Source: Diatrype stigma
Lineage: Eukaryota > Ascomycota > Sordariomycetes > Xylariales > Diatrypaceae
NCBI GenBank assembly: GCA_022225965.2
Contig: JAKJXP020000106.1
Coordinates: 1 to 64,000 of the forward strand
Direction of reading: 5' to 3'
DNA: 64,000 nt
Below, one piece after another: positions 45,818-57,578 of the stretch. The position numbers were made by a program, and so were the translations under genes. The notes under the pieces are model-generated. The model did no database searches and was not told where the DNA came from. It was given only the letters and a program-made list of their open reading frames with translations. Numbering within the stretch: position 1 is the first letter of the stretch; each line of letters opens with the position of its first letter.

Positions 45818-46804
45818 TCATCCAATCGCTGTCACGATGTCCTCCGTTATCTTCCTAAAGACCGGCTCGAGTGAGCACGACCGGTATTTGTTTGCCAACA
45901 GGCCCGCATCTTTGACCTCGTTTCCCTGGTCGACTGATTCAGTCCGGCCATTCTCCTTAGACTGCGAGAAGTCTTGGCCGTTGATGATTGTGCCTTGGGG
46001 ATATACGGGCCGCCTGCCAGTTTCGACCAACATGACGAACTGAGGATCGATTGGTACGCCTCCTAGAAATCGCACATCGAAGTCTTGCGCCATTACCTGG
46101 CCTCCCCCTTTACCGAATATGTTGGTACATTCGGCACAATTGGGACAGACGAACCCGGTCATGTTCTCAATCACCCCGATCACCGGAATACCCGTCTTGG
46201 CGCAGAAGTTCAACTCCTTTCTAACATCGGCCGTGGCTACGGCTTGAGGTGTTGTTACGACTACAGCACCGGCAACTTGTCCGGGTAGCGCATCCTTTAA
46301 CAGAGTCTCCGCTAGCGAAATATGTTCATCTGAGGTTCCTGGCGGAGTGTCGATGAGTAGGTAGTCGAGCTCTCCCCATAAGACGTCCGATAGGAACTGA
46401 CGGATCATGGCTGTCTTCTTTGGGCCTCGCCACACCACCGCATCGCCCCGGCTCTGTAGCAGAAACCCGAGACTCATGCATCGCAGTTCGCCAACGCCCG
46501 CTGCGGGGTTCTCGCTGTGCACTGGCACGGGAAGCCATCCGCCCGGTGCTGATGTGACTTTCGCATTTTCCACATTGAACATACGCGGCATAGAAGGGCC
46601 TGTAAGGTCCACGTCAAGGACACCGACCGAGTGGCCTGCAAGTGACAACGATAATGCAAGTTGCGTCGTCACAGACGATTTGCCCACTCCACCCTTCCCG
46701 GAGAGGACCTGTATTCGCGGTTAGGCCCCATCGTTAGGTACTATTTGTTAGCTGATGAATGATTTACGTACCAGGACTATATGCTTGATTTTTGAGAGAG
46801 ACAT
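45818..46804 (-). CDS. CFD1: Cytosolic Fe-S cluster assembly ATPase CFD1 (NUBP2 type)
   Basis: Two exons, 46804-46772 (11 codons) and 46708-45818, 307 residues. The 63-base intron has a GTACGT donor; the join gives [20 protein letters not shown], the exact start expected for the family. With NBP35 it forms the scaffold that assembles [4Fe-4S] clusters in the cytosol. Visible features are the deviant Walker [36 protein letters not shown] (Walker B and switch), [13 protein letters not shown] and the cluster-bridging CPNC in [19 protein letters not shown]. The long Cys-rich N-terminus that distinguishes NBP35 is absent, so CFD1 is the better call. A ~30-residue polar insertion near residue 265 ([18 protein letters not shown]) is longer than usual. 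The C-terminus [12 protein letters not shown] is normal. Confidence 0.94.
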
Positions 46805-47436
46805 GCTCTAGATGTAGTGATCTTTAGATGCAATGCACTCAGCCACCAGAAAAGAATAGAGTTAAAATAAGCGTAAATAGTATATTTATATGGAAAGGTC
46901 AGGGTGGCTCGAAAATAGACATGGTGTTTTTCCTCCCCTCTTCGTATCTTCCAAAATCTAGATGTTCTTCTTTATGTTGCCTTGTGACTTGGGACGGACA
47001 AACCCAAACCGGCCGGCCTGTATCGGCGAGATTTTAGTTAGTTGCTGCATTTATCAGCATCGTTCAGCCACAGCATATTGTAGAAGTACAGCCCCTCCCC
47101 AGAGCATTCAGGTTGTGCTGTGCATGTATGTACATGTATGTAACTCCCTGCCTCGTCGATGTGGAGTAGGGAAAATGATGTAATCGTTAGTAGACGCCTC
47201 AGCCACATTGATAATCTCTCAGCAGGTGGCGTTCGCGGGTCTCAACAGACCGATTATCCCGGCTCTCTGGGTGGGTTCATGCAATTGTCCACTCTGGATT
47301 AGGAGTCAAAGGGGCAGAGAGGGGACCTTGGGCCCTCGAACCCCTGCATCCTTGTAAGTCGCAGCCAACGACATTGCTGCTAATCTGCCGGCCCTGCCTA
47401 CCACCTACGCCCACCTGGGACCTAACAGAGGTCCTA
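46805..47436. other. 5' flank of CFD1 and left flank of the MITE
   Basis: No gene recognised. The last bases before the transposon end are CCTA, of which TA is the presumed target-site duplication. Confidence 0.4.
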
Positions 47437-47535
47437 CTCGTCAGGGCTAGAAACGCCTTTGACCCGTATTTTTAATGCTTCGCATATACGGTCAGGAAGT
47501 ATCAAAGGGTATTCTAAATCGAAAGGGTAAACTAA
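47437..47535 (+). repeat. Left terminal inverted repeat of the MITE
   Basis: 99 bases; pairs with 47980-48078 in inverted orientation, 96 of 99 bases identical. The differences are all transitions. Confidence 0.95.
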
Positions 47536-47636
47536 GTTTATACTTAATTTTTAATATACTCTGCACCCAAAATTAAGTAGCATGGTATATCGCAATAATT
47601 CCCATTAATGCATATCGTTTTTTATAATGCGTCGTT

Positions 47637-47760
47637 AATTATAATTCCTATAACTGTAATTTTTATAATTATAATTCCTATAATTATAATTTTTATAATT
47701 ATAATTCTTATAACTGTAATTCTTATAACTATAATTCTTATAATACCTATAATAATAAAG
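47637..47760 (+). repeat. A/T-rich tandem repeat inside the MITE
   Basis: Degenerate copies of a unit near ATAATTCCTATAACTGTAAT and ATAATTTTTATAATT recur through about 120 bases. The motif is partly palindromic (ATAATTAT) and could form hairpins. No coding potential. Confidence 0.8.
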
Positions 47761-47979
47761 TTATAGCGCTATTATAACGTAATTATAGCGTATTATTTAC
47801 TGGAATTATAACGCCTTTAAAAGTGGTACTAATTATAAGTACTAAAAAAAAACAATGCCTTATTTCATAAATTCAAATGTTTTGCTTATATGCGGTTAAG
47901 GTTAATATGGTTGGCGCCATTATCCTTTAAACCTGGAAAACATTAGGTTGCACCTAATTTATATGGAGAATTATGTAAT

Positions 47980-48078
47980 TTAGTTTACCCTTTCGATTTA
48001 GAATACCCTTTGATACTCCCTGACCGTATGTGCGAAGCACTAAAAATACGGGTCAAAGGCGTTTCTAGCCCTGACGAG
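47980..48078 (-). repeat. Right terminal inverted repeat of the MITE
   Basis: The inverted copy of 47437-47535, ending in CCTGACGAG followed by TA. Confidence 0.95.
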
Positions 48079-48595
48079 TAGCACCTAGTAGAGGTACTAG
48101 AGGTACATACATACATACATACGTGCATACAAGCTGTAGCGTTGAATCTAGCGTCGGGCCCCCTAAATGACTGGCGTTATCCGTTATTCGCGTGCTCGAC
48201 TAGGCTGGAGTCAAGCAAGAAGCAGCTTGGAACCTTCAAGGCTGTTTCGACACTCAAACAAACTGCGACAGAACCATCGCCTCCTGAAAGCTCAACGCGC
48301 AGCAGAATCTCCTAGTGCATTGTGAAGCTACCAACAATGGCTTCTTCTAGTTCCTTTATCAACTTGACTGTCACATTATAGTCTGGCTTCGAACGAGCAT
48401 AACTACTACAAAACGTCGTATATAACTTATCATAACTATCTGTTAATCTGTTAATCTAATACATACAACCACCCCGTTGCAGCTTGCCCGTGAGCCCGTG
48501 AGCCTGTGAGCCTGCGAGCCTGCGCACACAGATCTCGAGATCTCTACCTCTTGCTTCCATGCCGCTTCAACGATGAGATTTTGCTTGCAACCAAC
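48079..48595. other. 5' flank of the acidic-Trp protein gene
   Basis: It contains a (CATA)n microsatellite near 48104-48122 and a TGAGCC/TGCGAGCC repeat near 48487-48525 just before the ATG. No supported gene. Confidence 0.45.
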
Positions 48596-50914
48596 ATGGA
48601 CGATCCATGGGGCTCACCATGGGCTACCGCCTCCGACCCTGCGTCTCGAAACGAACTCGCGCCGCCGCCGTCGCCTCCGAAGGCTCTCCTGAGTCCTCCC
48701 CCAAGAGCTTTTGTCGGCAGTGCTTCAGTCTCTCCCTCTCAGTCGCCATGGGCTGAGGATGGCGGGTTTGGGGAATGGCCCGGCACGGATTTGACTCAGA
48801 GCAAGAAGAACTTGGCCGAATGGGGGGTATGGGGAGATGCTCCGCTCCAACAACCACAATTCGCCCCTAAACATGATGGATCTGGCAGAGCGAGCCCGCT
48901 GGCGTGGCCAAGCCGGCCCAGTAGCACCGCGACCTCGCCGGGGTTGAAACCGCTTCCGCGTTCGCGAACATCCTCTATATTCCGACAACCCTCTCCCGAT
49001 CCATGGGCTGCCGAGTTATCTATGAGGCATAGGAGGGACACATTCTCATCCTTCTCACTGAGTGTACATGAACCGGAAGAGGATGTGCCACAGTTGTCGC
49101 GCTCGAATACAGAAGGGTGCAGCGCCAGGTTGGCTAAGGAGTTCAAGTTGGAGGAAGACGCGGGTGCAGATACTGCTAAACACGAAACCCAGTCGCGCGT
49201 GTCACCAATAAATACGAATTCTCAAAATCCGGCAAGACCGACGAAGAAATCAACCTTGAACGAAATACACGAGGACTCGCCTAGGCCTTCCTCGACCTTT
49301 TCCCATCCCAGTAGCCAAGATATAGATCGCCAAGATTCGCCAATCACCTCCATCGACGAAGACTCGAAAACTCGCCTCCAAACCACCTCTCGCAAGACTT
49401 CAGGGAATGCCCAAGAACTTGCTGGTAGAAATGACGACATCACGAAGACTACTGCAGTGGGCACACCCCCAACTGAGAGACGGGAAGATGACAATGTCCC
49501 AGCGGGCTTTGGGAACTCGGAGGATGTCGAGCAGGAAGACGAGGTTCCAGGGCCGAACACAGTCCCTACCCTAGCGCCTTCTGCACGGCCCTCTACCCCT
49601 CGAGGTCATGCTGGGGATACTGTCCCGCAAACGTCGACACCAAAATCTCCAGAGGTTCCAAGCCCACTTGCAAAGGCCACTTCAGCTGCAATAGAACAGC
49701 TGCTCGAGAAGTTTGGGCCAATCCAATTCGACGTCGACCCGATTGCGGCTGATAAATTATTCCCGCCCGTGGATGAAACCCGTAATGAGAATGGGGGTCA
49801 CATTGAAGTCCCTGATCGAGTGATTACTGATAGCTTCGCGTCGATATCCGAGCGCAAGGCTTGGTATCGTATGTCACGCCATGGGTCGAAGCGGAAACAC
49901 GATCTAGGAGACGATGAAAACTACCATAGGGTCATGTGGTCTACCTCAGAGGTCCACGGTGAGACTTTGAAGATTGTGCGGCGATGGATGGAAGAGGATT
50001 CTTACGCCGGGAGGGCCATATTGGGTGGCAGCAAACGCACAAGTGCATTCAATTGGGACTCGACTGCCGCACCGGTCGACCTAAACACGATATTTGGGCG
50101 CAGATCATCCCTGCAATCACGAACAAGTTCAATCCAGCAACGAAATAGCACCACATCGTCTATTTATTCTGTCGGTCCGCCTAGCGCGCCCACCACGGCG
50201 CCTAGAGCCTCAACGAGCTCGCTGAACACCAGCGAGGTGCCCTCAACACCAGTTGCTGGCTTCGGGTGGAGCTCAACTATCACCGAATCCCCCGAGATGG
50301 ATGCGGCCGTCTCAACGGCGAAAACCCGCTACTCGATCGAGCCGCCTCCGAATCGGTCTGTGCCTTCGACTCCGATGGGCCGCGGCAAAGTTTCGTCGCC
50401 CATTCAGCCACCCCAGCCTCTGGTGAACAAGGTAGACACCATGCCGGAGGATGACGAGGATGATGATGATTGGGGCGAAATGGTATCCTCACCTCAAGTC
50501 GGAACTCACCCATCGATCGACCAGATCGTCTCTACTCCGGTAACTAGCCAACCCTTACAGTCGCAGCAAGAACTACCCGTGGCGTCGAGTGTCGGGTCCC
50601 CAGTAGCTGATTCATGGGCATTTGCTGATCTATCGGTTCTCGAAGCGCCAATCGGAAGCCCCGTGGAGCAATCAAACTTTTCGCCAATAACAACACCATC
50701 AGAAGCTGAGTTGTCTGCCAGCACTACTAGGGTGCATCCGGTGCCCATCAGCCCCTCGTCCGTCCATTCACCCGCTCGGGTGGCCGAGGCTTCTCCTCCG
50801 AAGGCGGTGCTTGGACCGATCGAAGAGGCAAGCAGCGAGCGGGAGCAGGAGCAGGACGAGGTCGTGCGGAGGATCGTGCAAAATCTGCCGGACCTGTCGT
50901 ACATGCTGCGGTAG
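48596..50914 (+). CDS. Conserved fungal protein with acidic-Trp motif, possibly trafficking-related
   Basis: A single exon of 772 residues from the ATG at 48596 (MDDPWGSPWATA); the frame runs on upstream without another ATG. Long Ser/Pro/Thr-rich disordered stretches surround a conserved block at about 420-505: ERKAWYRMSRHGSKRKHDLG, DDENYHRVMW, LKIVRRWMEEDSYAGRAILG and SAFNWDSTAAPVDL. The N-terminus has repeated W-containing acidic or Pro motifs (DPWGSPW, FGEWPG, LAEWGVWGD, DPWAAEL). Near 618-628 is DDEDDDDWGEM, and the last residues are VVRRIVQNLPDLSYMLR. Acidic-Trp motifs are typical ligands of adaptor ear domains in clathrin-mediated trafficking, so a role as an adaptor accessory factor is a possibility, not a finding. 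The domain order is seen across filamentous fungi, but no specific name is assigned. Confidence 0.8.
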   Translation: MDDPWGSPWATASDPASRNELAPPPSPPKALLSPPPRAFVGSASVSPSQSPWAEDGGFGEWPGTDLTQSKKNLAEWGVWGDAPLQQPQFAPKHDGSGRASPLAWPSRPSSTATSPGLKPLPRSRTSSIFRQPSPDPWAAELSMRHRRDTFSSFSLSVHEPEEDVPQLSRSNTEGCSARLAKEFKLEEDAGADTAKHETQSRVSPINTNSQNPARPTKKSTLNEIHEDSPRPSSTFSHPSSQDIDRQDSPITSIDEDSKTRLQTTSRKTSGNAQELAGRNDDITKTTAVGTPPTERREDDNVPAGFGNSEDVEQEDEVPGPNTVPTLAPSARPSTPRGHAGDTVPQTSTPKSPEVPSPLAKATSAAIEQLLEKFGPIQFDVDPIAADKLFPPVDETRNENGGHIEVPDRVITDSFASISERKAWYRMSRHGSKRKHDLGDDENYHRVMWSTSEVHGETLKIVRRWMEEDSYAGRAILGGSKRTSAFNWDSTAAPVDLNTIFGRRSSLQSRTSSIQQRNSTTSSIYSVGPPSAPTTAPRASTSSLNTSEVPSTPVAGFGWSSTITESPEMDAAVSTAKTRYSIEPPPNRSVPSTPMGRGKVSSPIQPPQPLVNKVDTMPEDDEDDDDWGEMVSSPQVGTHPSIDQIVSTPVTSQPLQSQQELPVASSVGSPVADSWAFADLSVLEAPIGSPVEQSNFSPITTPSEAELSASTTRVHPVPISPSSVHSPARVAEASPPKAVLGPIEEASSEREQEQDEVVRRIVQNLPDLSYMLR

Positions 50915-51842
50915 CTGTGTTCAATAGGGGCCCGGAACAGGGGTAGGACAGAGTCAATGCGCCACCCTAGGGAGTTGGAGCGAGGAAGCAAAAGAAACGA
51001 AAGTACTTCCATGATGGCATGGGTGCGCGAGCCCTGCAGTGGTTTGATCTGATGAAGGCCATCTGCTATTACTTTCTTCACACACTACGTTCTTCTGGAT
51101 AGCGAGCATGGGGAAATGGCGTTCTTGGTCTTATGATTGATTGAGGGAAATTCATGTGCAGGTTGTAGTTATGGATGGAGTATACATATATACGTTCTTG
51201 TAACTACTAAAACAGAGGGGGGCCGAGAAGAGATCCGGGCGGAGCCGATAAAAAGGGGCTTGTATACGATATTATGCGCGGGCAGGTGGATTGGTTTCCC
51301 CTGCGAAGCAACACATAGGGGGCGGGGGAGGCATAGGGACCTTGGATATAGAATATACCACATACCACTACTATCGGGAGCAGTAACCCCCTTTTAAACA
51401 GTATCGTATATACTCCTTTTACTTAGGCTAGGTGCGCTTACGCTGGTATGGCGTCAATGACTTATAGTTACATAGTACTTCGAACTGTTCACCAAACCTG
51501 GACTGCTTTTGCACCATTGGCAATGTGTATTTGATGCCAGGTATCTATCTCTTCGACCAAGTCCCCTACGTAAGTGAGTGAGCACACGCAACATCAGAGA
51601 CAACCTCAACAAGCCCCGGCACCCCCGTCTGAAAAGCAGCTCGTGGCCGTCGCCTCGCCAAACACGGTCGTTCATCGAGCAAACATCAAACATCTCGATA
51701 ACATACCACCCAATCTCTGCCTCTCTCTTCATATCAAGCACCAATCTACCTACTACCACGACGACATATATATACTGTATTCCACACCTTCCTCCCTGGA
51801 TTGAACCGATATGTAACCGTAACCGTCACGTGACCCCTTTTC
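50915..51842. other. 3' flank, no gene recognised
   Basis: About 0.9 kb downstream of the acidic-Trp protein gene. No supported coding frame. Confidence 0.4.
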
Positions 51843-52184
51843 CTACCTTCTCCCCCGCCAGTCACCTCTACTTTCTACTCTATCCATTATGACTGCGCCT
51901 CCAGACTTGAGGGCTGCAGAGGCGTCCTTGTATAGCTTGTTGACCAGGCTTGGATAGTGCACGATCCTGGCCAAAAGAGTTTCTACTATACGTTTTGCTC
52001 CTCGCCGCGCTCGTCTAGGCCAAGTCTTGATCAACGCTACAGTTCGTGTGTGTCTCGTAGTAGGTAATGCGCTGATAGGACTTCCGAGGTGTGAGGATAA
52101 CGCAGAAGCAAAAAGGGGGCACAGGGAAACGCGATTCTGAGGATGAACCCTGGAGGATTGGATAGCACCGCTTGGTTTCATCAT
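51843..52184 (-). CDS. Uncertain small ORF
   Basis: A 113-residue minus-strand frame from a double ATG (MMKPSG). The C-terminal part, TLLARIVHYPSLVNKLYKDA followed by SAALKSGGAVIM, has a convincing amphipathic-helix composition; the N-terminal part does not. The first residues may be wrong and an upstream exon may exist (the minus strand reads CCTCCAGGG near 52155, a possible acceptor). No family was recognised, so this is reported only as a candidate. Confidence 0.25.
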   Translation of the reverse strand: MMKPSGAIQSSRVHPQNRVSLCPLFASALSSHLGSPISALPTTRHTRTVALIKTWPRRARRGAKRIVETLLARIVHYPSLVNKLYKDASAALKSGGAVIMDRVESRGDWRGRR

Positions 52185-55100
52185 GAACCTCTGCTGCTAG
52201 TGGTTCGAATTTGCGTCTACCCCATCGTCGTCTTCGTCCTCGTTTTGTTAGCGAGGCAGCGTGTAGCGGCTCGTCGCTCGAGTCTTGTTCATGCTCTCCC
52301 CTCCCGGGTCCGAGTCCCTCTTCCCCCTTCAATGATGCTTCAAAGCCATGAGACTCTCTCACTTTGCTCTTCTTCGCAAAGTTCAGTGATGGCAAGAATG
52401 CAGAAGCATTGCGGAAACGTTCAGGGGGCGGGCGGCTGAAGGCATTATTTGTGTTGGGCCAGCCGAAATGTGAAAATGAAACGTATCATGAAGTATCATG
52501 TTTGTCTGACTGGGATCTGAGCTTTGCATAGCACTGGTTAATGCTTAGAGGCTGCCGTCTTACATGGTGATGTCCAATTCAAGGTGTTCCCGCTCGCTTG
52601 TATAGTGTCAACTCCTCTCCATCACTCATAGGTGCAGAACGAGAGTCGGCGAACTAGAATTATATCAATGAAAGGTTTGCGCCCCCAGACCGAACCAGGA
52701 GCGCTCCTATCAACCATATCTATAGAGCACTCAGGCCCGCGATAGATGCCGCTACCAGCGGCAACGGTGAATCAACAGGGTGCACTCGTAGTCAAGTAAT
52801 GACTTGGATTCAAGTGCGCAGACATCCCATCGCAAATGACAGCCGAGGCGGTATGAAACGCAGTGCGCCTGGCAGTGATAGGACCCCTATTTCATACCAG
52901 ATAAATTCATATTCATTTATTTTTCCAAGATGAGAAGGTCATGGTATATCATCGGGCTGTTGATGATAACCTTTGTTCGAACAGAGAGGAAAGAGTCCCT
53001 GCGTTCGCCATGGTATGGGAATATCATTTTGATCTCATCGTAAAACAGGGAAAACTCAAAGCCACATACGTTATATCCCACGGTAAGGTGTTGGTCGAAA
53101 AGTTTGTTGCTCAGAAGTGAAACGTAATGCAAGTTGATGCTTATCTACCCACGGCTTTTTATTGGGCATTCGGGCTGGTATGAGAACAGAGGATGGCGGT
53201 GATTGGCTTCCTCAACTTTTCATGTTGCATTCGGAGGGATATACACATGTCGATGGACTTTCTTTCAGTGTGGTCCAATAAGTTGGCAGTAAGTCCCAAT
53301 TGGTTGCCAGGAACGGACTCAACATACTCTAATTGATGCTCAATTTTGTTTGTACCGACCTAAAAGGCTTCTCTCTAATTATACCTACACGATACGATTA
53401 CCGACCTTGCCAGGGATAAAATCATTCGGGCAGTCACCACTACTGGTGATCAAGAACCGAGTAGGCTTGTAAGGCTCCGGTTAATCGACCAGCATCTTTC
53501 AAGCGGACTGGCCACCACAAGGCTGGAAATTGAAACCCGGTTTGGTTCGGCATTGCTTGAAAGTATCCCAGAGCCTTGAGAAATGCGCCAGTCCTACCAG
53601 ACCACCTTGCCCCCATATAGCCATGACGTTTTCCCAGATGGCAACTTTAGGCATTCCTAGGAGCTTGAGACTTGAGACCACCGACAGGATTTAGGGTGCG
53701 GGATAGAGGTTGGTTGCACACGAAAGGGATGAACAAACAATAGAGCATGAGAAGGCTTGCATGCCTCCTTGCCAACAACACTGATCAGTCATATTGATTG
53801 CTATTGTTATCTACCCGGACAACATCGTTGGCACTACTGAGAGTTGCTCAAGCATACTTTCGAGACTTCGGGGAGTATGCTGTTACTTTACGTACCTAGG
53901 TAGAATAGTAAGAGGAGGTTCGAACGGATGCCATCTGGCCAAAAGGGATACATTATTCTGGCATTGGATAGCTCGCATCTTACTAGTATTATATATTATG
54001 TATCAATGCCCGCCCTACGTGATGGTGGGATGGTGCCTTTGAGGCTGTCCTAGCGTTCGACATGAGGCCAAGCCATTTCAGTGTTCATAAACATTACTGG
54101 CCGACGAATATCCAAAGCACGGAACGAGTGACTCTGGAGCTACACATGTAGCTTGGCTAAGGGGTCACTGCCACTTGGGGCTGCCACACCCAGTTCCTAT
54201 CAGATTCTGAAGCGCCGTATGATAGCCCTTCCAACAGTATACTAGGAACCTCTGCCATAAAACTTCATAATCATATGGACGTGTAAGCCAGTCTCCAGCT
54301 TGTTTGCCCATTGCCCTTTGCAGACCCCATAGCCTGTCCGTTCTGAGTTACAGCATGCTAACATACGAAGGTCAGAACCCGATGATGAGATTAGGGATGA
54401 GTTGGACCACCACCGCTGAGTAGCTTACCTGGCACCGCATACGGAGTTCACTCAACCAGCCTAATATAGATATGAGATGGTTGGTATTCACGTGTATCTT
54501 CGAGCATGCAATGTGCCAGCATGAAATCCAAAAAAACATTATCGTTTTGTACGGTTGTAAAGCTTATATACTTCGATGTACCGAAGTAGGCAAACCGTAA
54601 CAATGGATACGGTGGATTTGATAGGCGCCAAGGACCACCGTGATCGATGGGCTGCACGACAGCTGATGCCCAAGCGCCGTGAATTACGTTAGTTCGATGG
54701 CGAGAAGGCGGGAATCCAGAAGTGCTGCGCGACACGTATGCTAACTCGTATGGTCGAGTCAGGAAGAGACTCGAGCTTTACTGTTCGTTACATACCTGCT
54801 GGATACGAACAACGTTTCTCGTATTGGTCCAAGTTACTATGTAATTTTCTACTATGTCTGTAGTTAAAGCCAGAATCCAGCTGAGCGACGTCACAGCGTC
54901 ACCATCTGCGGACAGGAGCTCCAGTTTAATTGCTATTCTCGGCGTTCCCAGCTTTGAAGCTTAGCCACTAATGTTATACGCGACCCACAAGACAGCTTAT
55001 TAGCGCCATCGCTGATTCTCTACCAATGTTCTTCTGCTTCATAGCTACAATATTAGGAGCTCCTCAATGTTATGAGCTCCATGTTAGGAATGTACCTACC

Positions 55101-57578
55101 CACCTAGCAGCCCTAACAAGGTGAACGATGGATGGCAGCACACGGGTGTTCTCCGAGTGTGGAATACAGTCGGCAAGCAGAGTTTCAATGTAATGTTCTC
55201 TCGTAGTTTAATTAATTAGCTCCCGTCGTGCCTGGACGGGCGGGAGGATCCTTCACCGTCCGACTGACCCGAGCAGCTCTTTACCGATACTTTGAACTGC
55301 GCAAGCACCGGGGCTGCGGGATTCGGGTTGCAGCATGTATATGTATGTAGGTAGGTAGGGATGCCGGACTATCAGGATTCAGCACTGCAGCACTGCCACT
55401 CTGTTGGTGGGCTGCCCTGTTGCTTTGCACTTTTGTACTGCCTGACACGTGCAGGAGAATAATTCTTCACACTTCTTTGCAAGATGGCGAAACAAAACAA
55501 ACCAACAGAACGAGCAAGCACTGTGCCGCTTGGGTTTCGACAGGCTGCATTGGCACCGTGTTAGCCGGGCGGGATTAGGAAGCTCCAGGGTTGTCTGTCA
55601 GTCTGTCTATGCACTGGGCTCACGAAGCCGGGGCTCGGTTGAGGCTAAAAACGGCGAGGGGGATGTTCGTCTTCACTACTGAGTAGTATCAATCGTAGTA
55701 TGTACATAACAAGACAGCGACAGCGGCGGGAATAGCAGCACTCAGCAGCAGGGCCACCCACCAAGGACGACGGGTCGGGACCAGGCATCTTTTATCACCT
55801 GCAACGATCGCCCGGATTCCGGAAGTACATACCTTCACTTTGTAGGTTAGGTATAGAGTCGCCCCGCTGAAAAGTCGTAGATGCCGGGTAGCAGCAGGCA
55901 GTTGATCTACAGACTACCAGTCAATTGCCAATGATTCTCTTATTTTGCCTGCCTACGAACCTCAGCAAACCTGCCTATGGCCAATTCGGTCAAGCTTCAT
56001 GTTTCAGTTCCTGTGGGCATGTGCATGCACGATGGGTAGTGGCAGTTTATTGATCGGAACGCTGTCAGCCCTCGTTCTTTTTTCTTCCAAGCACGGCGTG
56101 GACTGATAAAGAATATCGAGCCAAGCATCCGGCGGCTACTGGGCGACGTAGTACGTAGTACAAACGTCAGTCGCGTCACAAGTTCGCAACAGAAGACTCT
56201 GAGACTGCGACTGCGACTGCGACTGCGCCCGCCGCCTGGTGAGCAAGAGCAGGGGGCAAGGGCAGGGGGCTGGAAGTTTATCCCCTAGCGAGACGTGGCA
56301 GCAAGGATCTACCTCCCCTAGACGCCCCCGACGGCCGCCTAAACCCTTGTCCTTCAAGGCCTAGAGGTCCGCTAGAAGGTCCGCTACGGCGGGTGCCGAA
56401 TAGCAGGCGTGGCAGGCCGCTCTAGACGGTGGGGGGGATGGGAGAGGCTGGGAGATCCAATTGGTCGGGCTGGACTGCAACTGACATCAGCACTCTGCCA
56501 GACTCTGCCAGGTTACGAACGCCGTCCATCCTGGTCATCGATCTTTTCGATGGCTTCGTCTGCCAGGGAACCACAGGGCATCCAGGTTTCTAACTACTAC
56601 TAGGCAAGTAAACTAACGACGACAGACGACGATACGGGTAGGACGGATGTTTTCTTGCACTTTTTCTGCACTTCATCGCGGATCCCCCAATCATCGTACG
56701 CCTTTCTTCTTACACCATACGTTCGTAAACATTCGTAGACATTCGTGGAGAGGCGCCTGGCTACATACCGGTTATCACTATTCATCTATTTGAATACCTT
56801 CTTCTCTACCGTCCAGCACCAATCGAGCTAGTTGGCTACTTAGACATCAACGCACTCTCACACCACATGCTTGTGTGGTCTCTCTGGACTATTCGTATCT
56901 CTAGTATCTCCTCGCTAATAAATCCATATACATCTTAAGCATTGCATTTGCCTCAACAACTTCTGTATGTATATCACTTACATAGTATCTCCCGACTATA
57001 CCCCATACTCCTATATCTTTTCACTTGTAATATTCGTATACTTATTATTACGCTATAGTTCTAAATACCTGCCTACCTCTCAACCTATCGGCTTGACCTT
57101 TGAAGGTCCAAAAGTGGCTGGGGCTTCACAACTGCTTATTGCATTACCCCCTACATACTGATACTGGTCTCTACACCATTCAGAATCCCGTAGCCCCTCA
57201 CTGACCCAAGTGGCCCCGTCCAGCTTCTTTGTACTACGGCAGGCCACCTCACGAGCATGATGCAATCATAAGCTCTGTGGATCTATTTTCTCCTCTCCCA
57301 GCTGGCAGCGGCTCAAGCCATCCTCTAAGCCTCTGCAGTAGTGTTTGTGTCTGTCCATCTTAGCTCAGCCGACTCCGGCTTGATACGCTTAGACGTCCAT
57401 ACATACCCATCGTATCATCACCTCTTTTAACATATTTATGATCTCTTCTCCCAACATGGCATTCCAACACCAAGACGACTTGTCGGAATATCCAGTTGGC
57501 TTAGAGAAGGGTAACAGTCGGGACGACACCACGAGTACAGCCCAACCTAGTCCACGTCGCCATCGAGTAAAGGAGAAC
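52185..57578. other. Long intergenic region without recognisable genes
   Basis: 5.4 kb. Frames at 52917-53132 and 53499-53681 on the minus strand are protein-like in composition (for example VGYNVCGFEFSLFYDEIKMI) but short, without relatives I recognise; they could be gene relics. A GTAGGTAGGTAGG microsatellite lies near 55346-55358, and a GACTGC array near 56200-56225. Confidence 0.45.

Larger units (their letters stand above)
47437..48078. mobile_element. Non-autonomous DNA transposon (MITE) with long TIRs
   Basis: A 642-bp element bounded by 99-bp terminal inverted repeats beginning CTCGTCAGGGCTAGAAACGC. Three mismatches separate the two ends, with no gaps. A TA dinucleotide abuts each end (47435-47436 and 48079-48080), the target-site duplication expected of the Tc1/mariner/pogo superfamily. 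The interior is A/T-rich (about 47540-47980) with tandem motifs such as TATAATTATAATTCCTATAA, and it has no transposase frame. It must therefore have been moved by an enzyme encoded elsewhere. It sits in the 5' region between CFD1 and the gene at 48596, 518 bases upstream of that gene's ATG. Confidence 0.9.

Noticed and set aside
52015..52395. A minus-strand frame of 126 codons rich in Arg and Glu.
   Set aside because: No ATG, no recognisable domain, and it overlaps a better candidate frame on the same strand.
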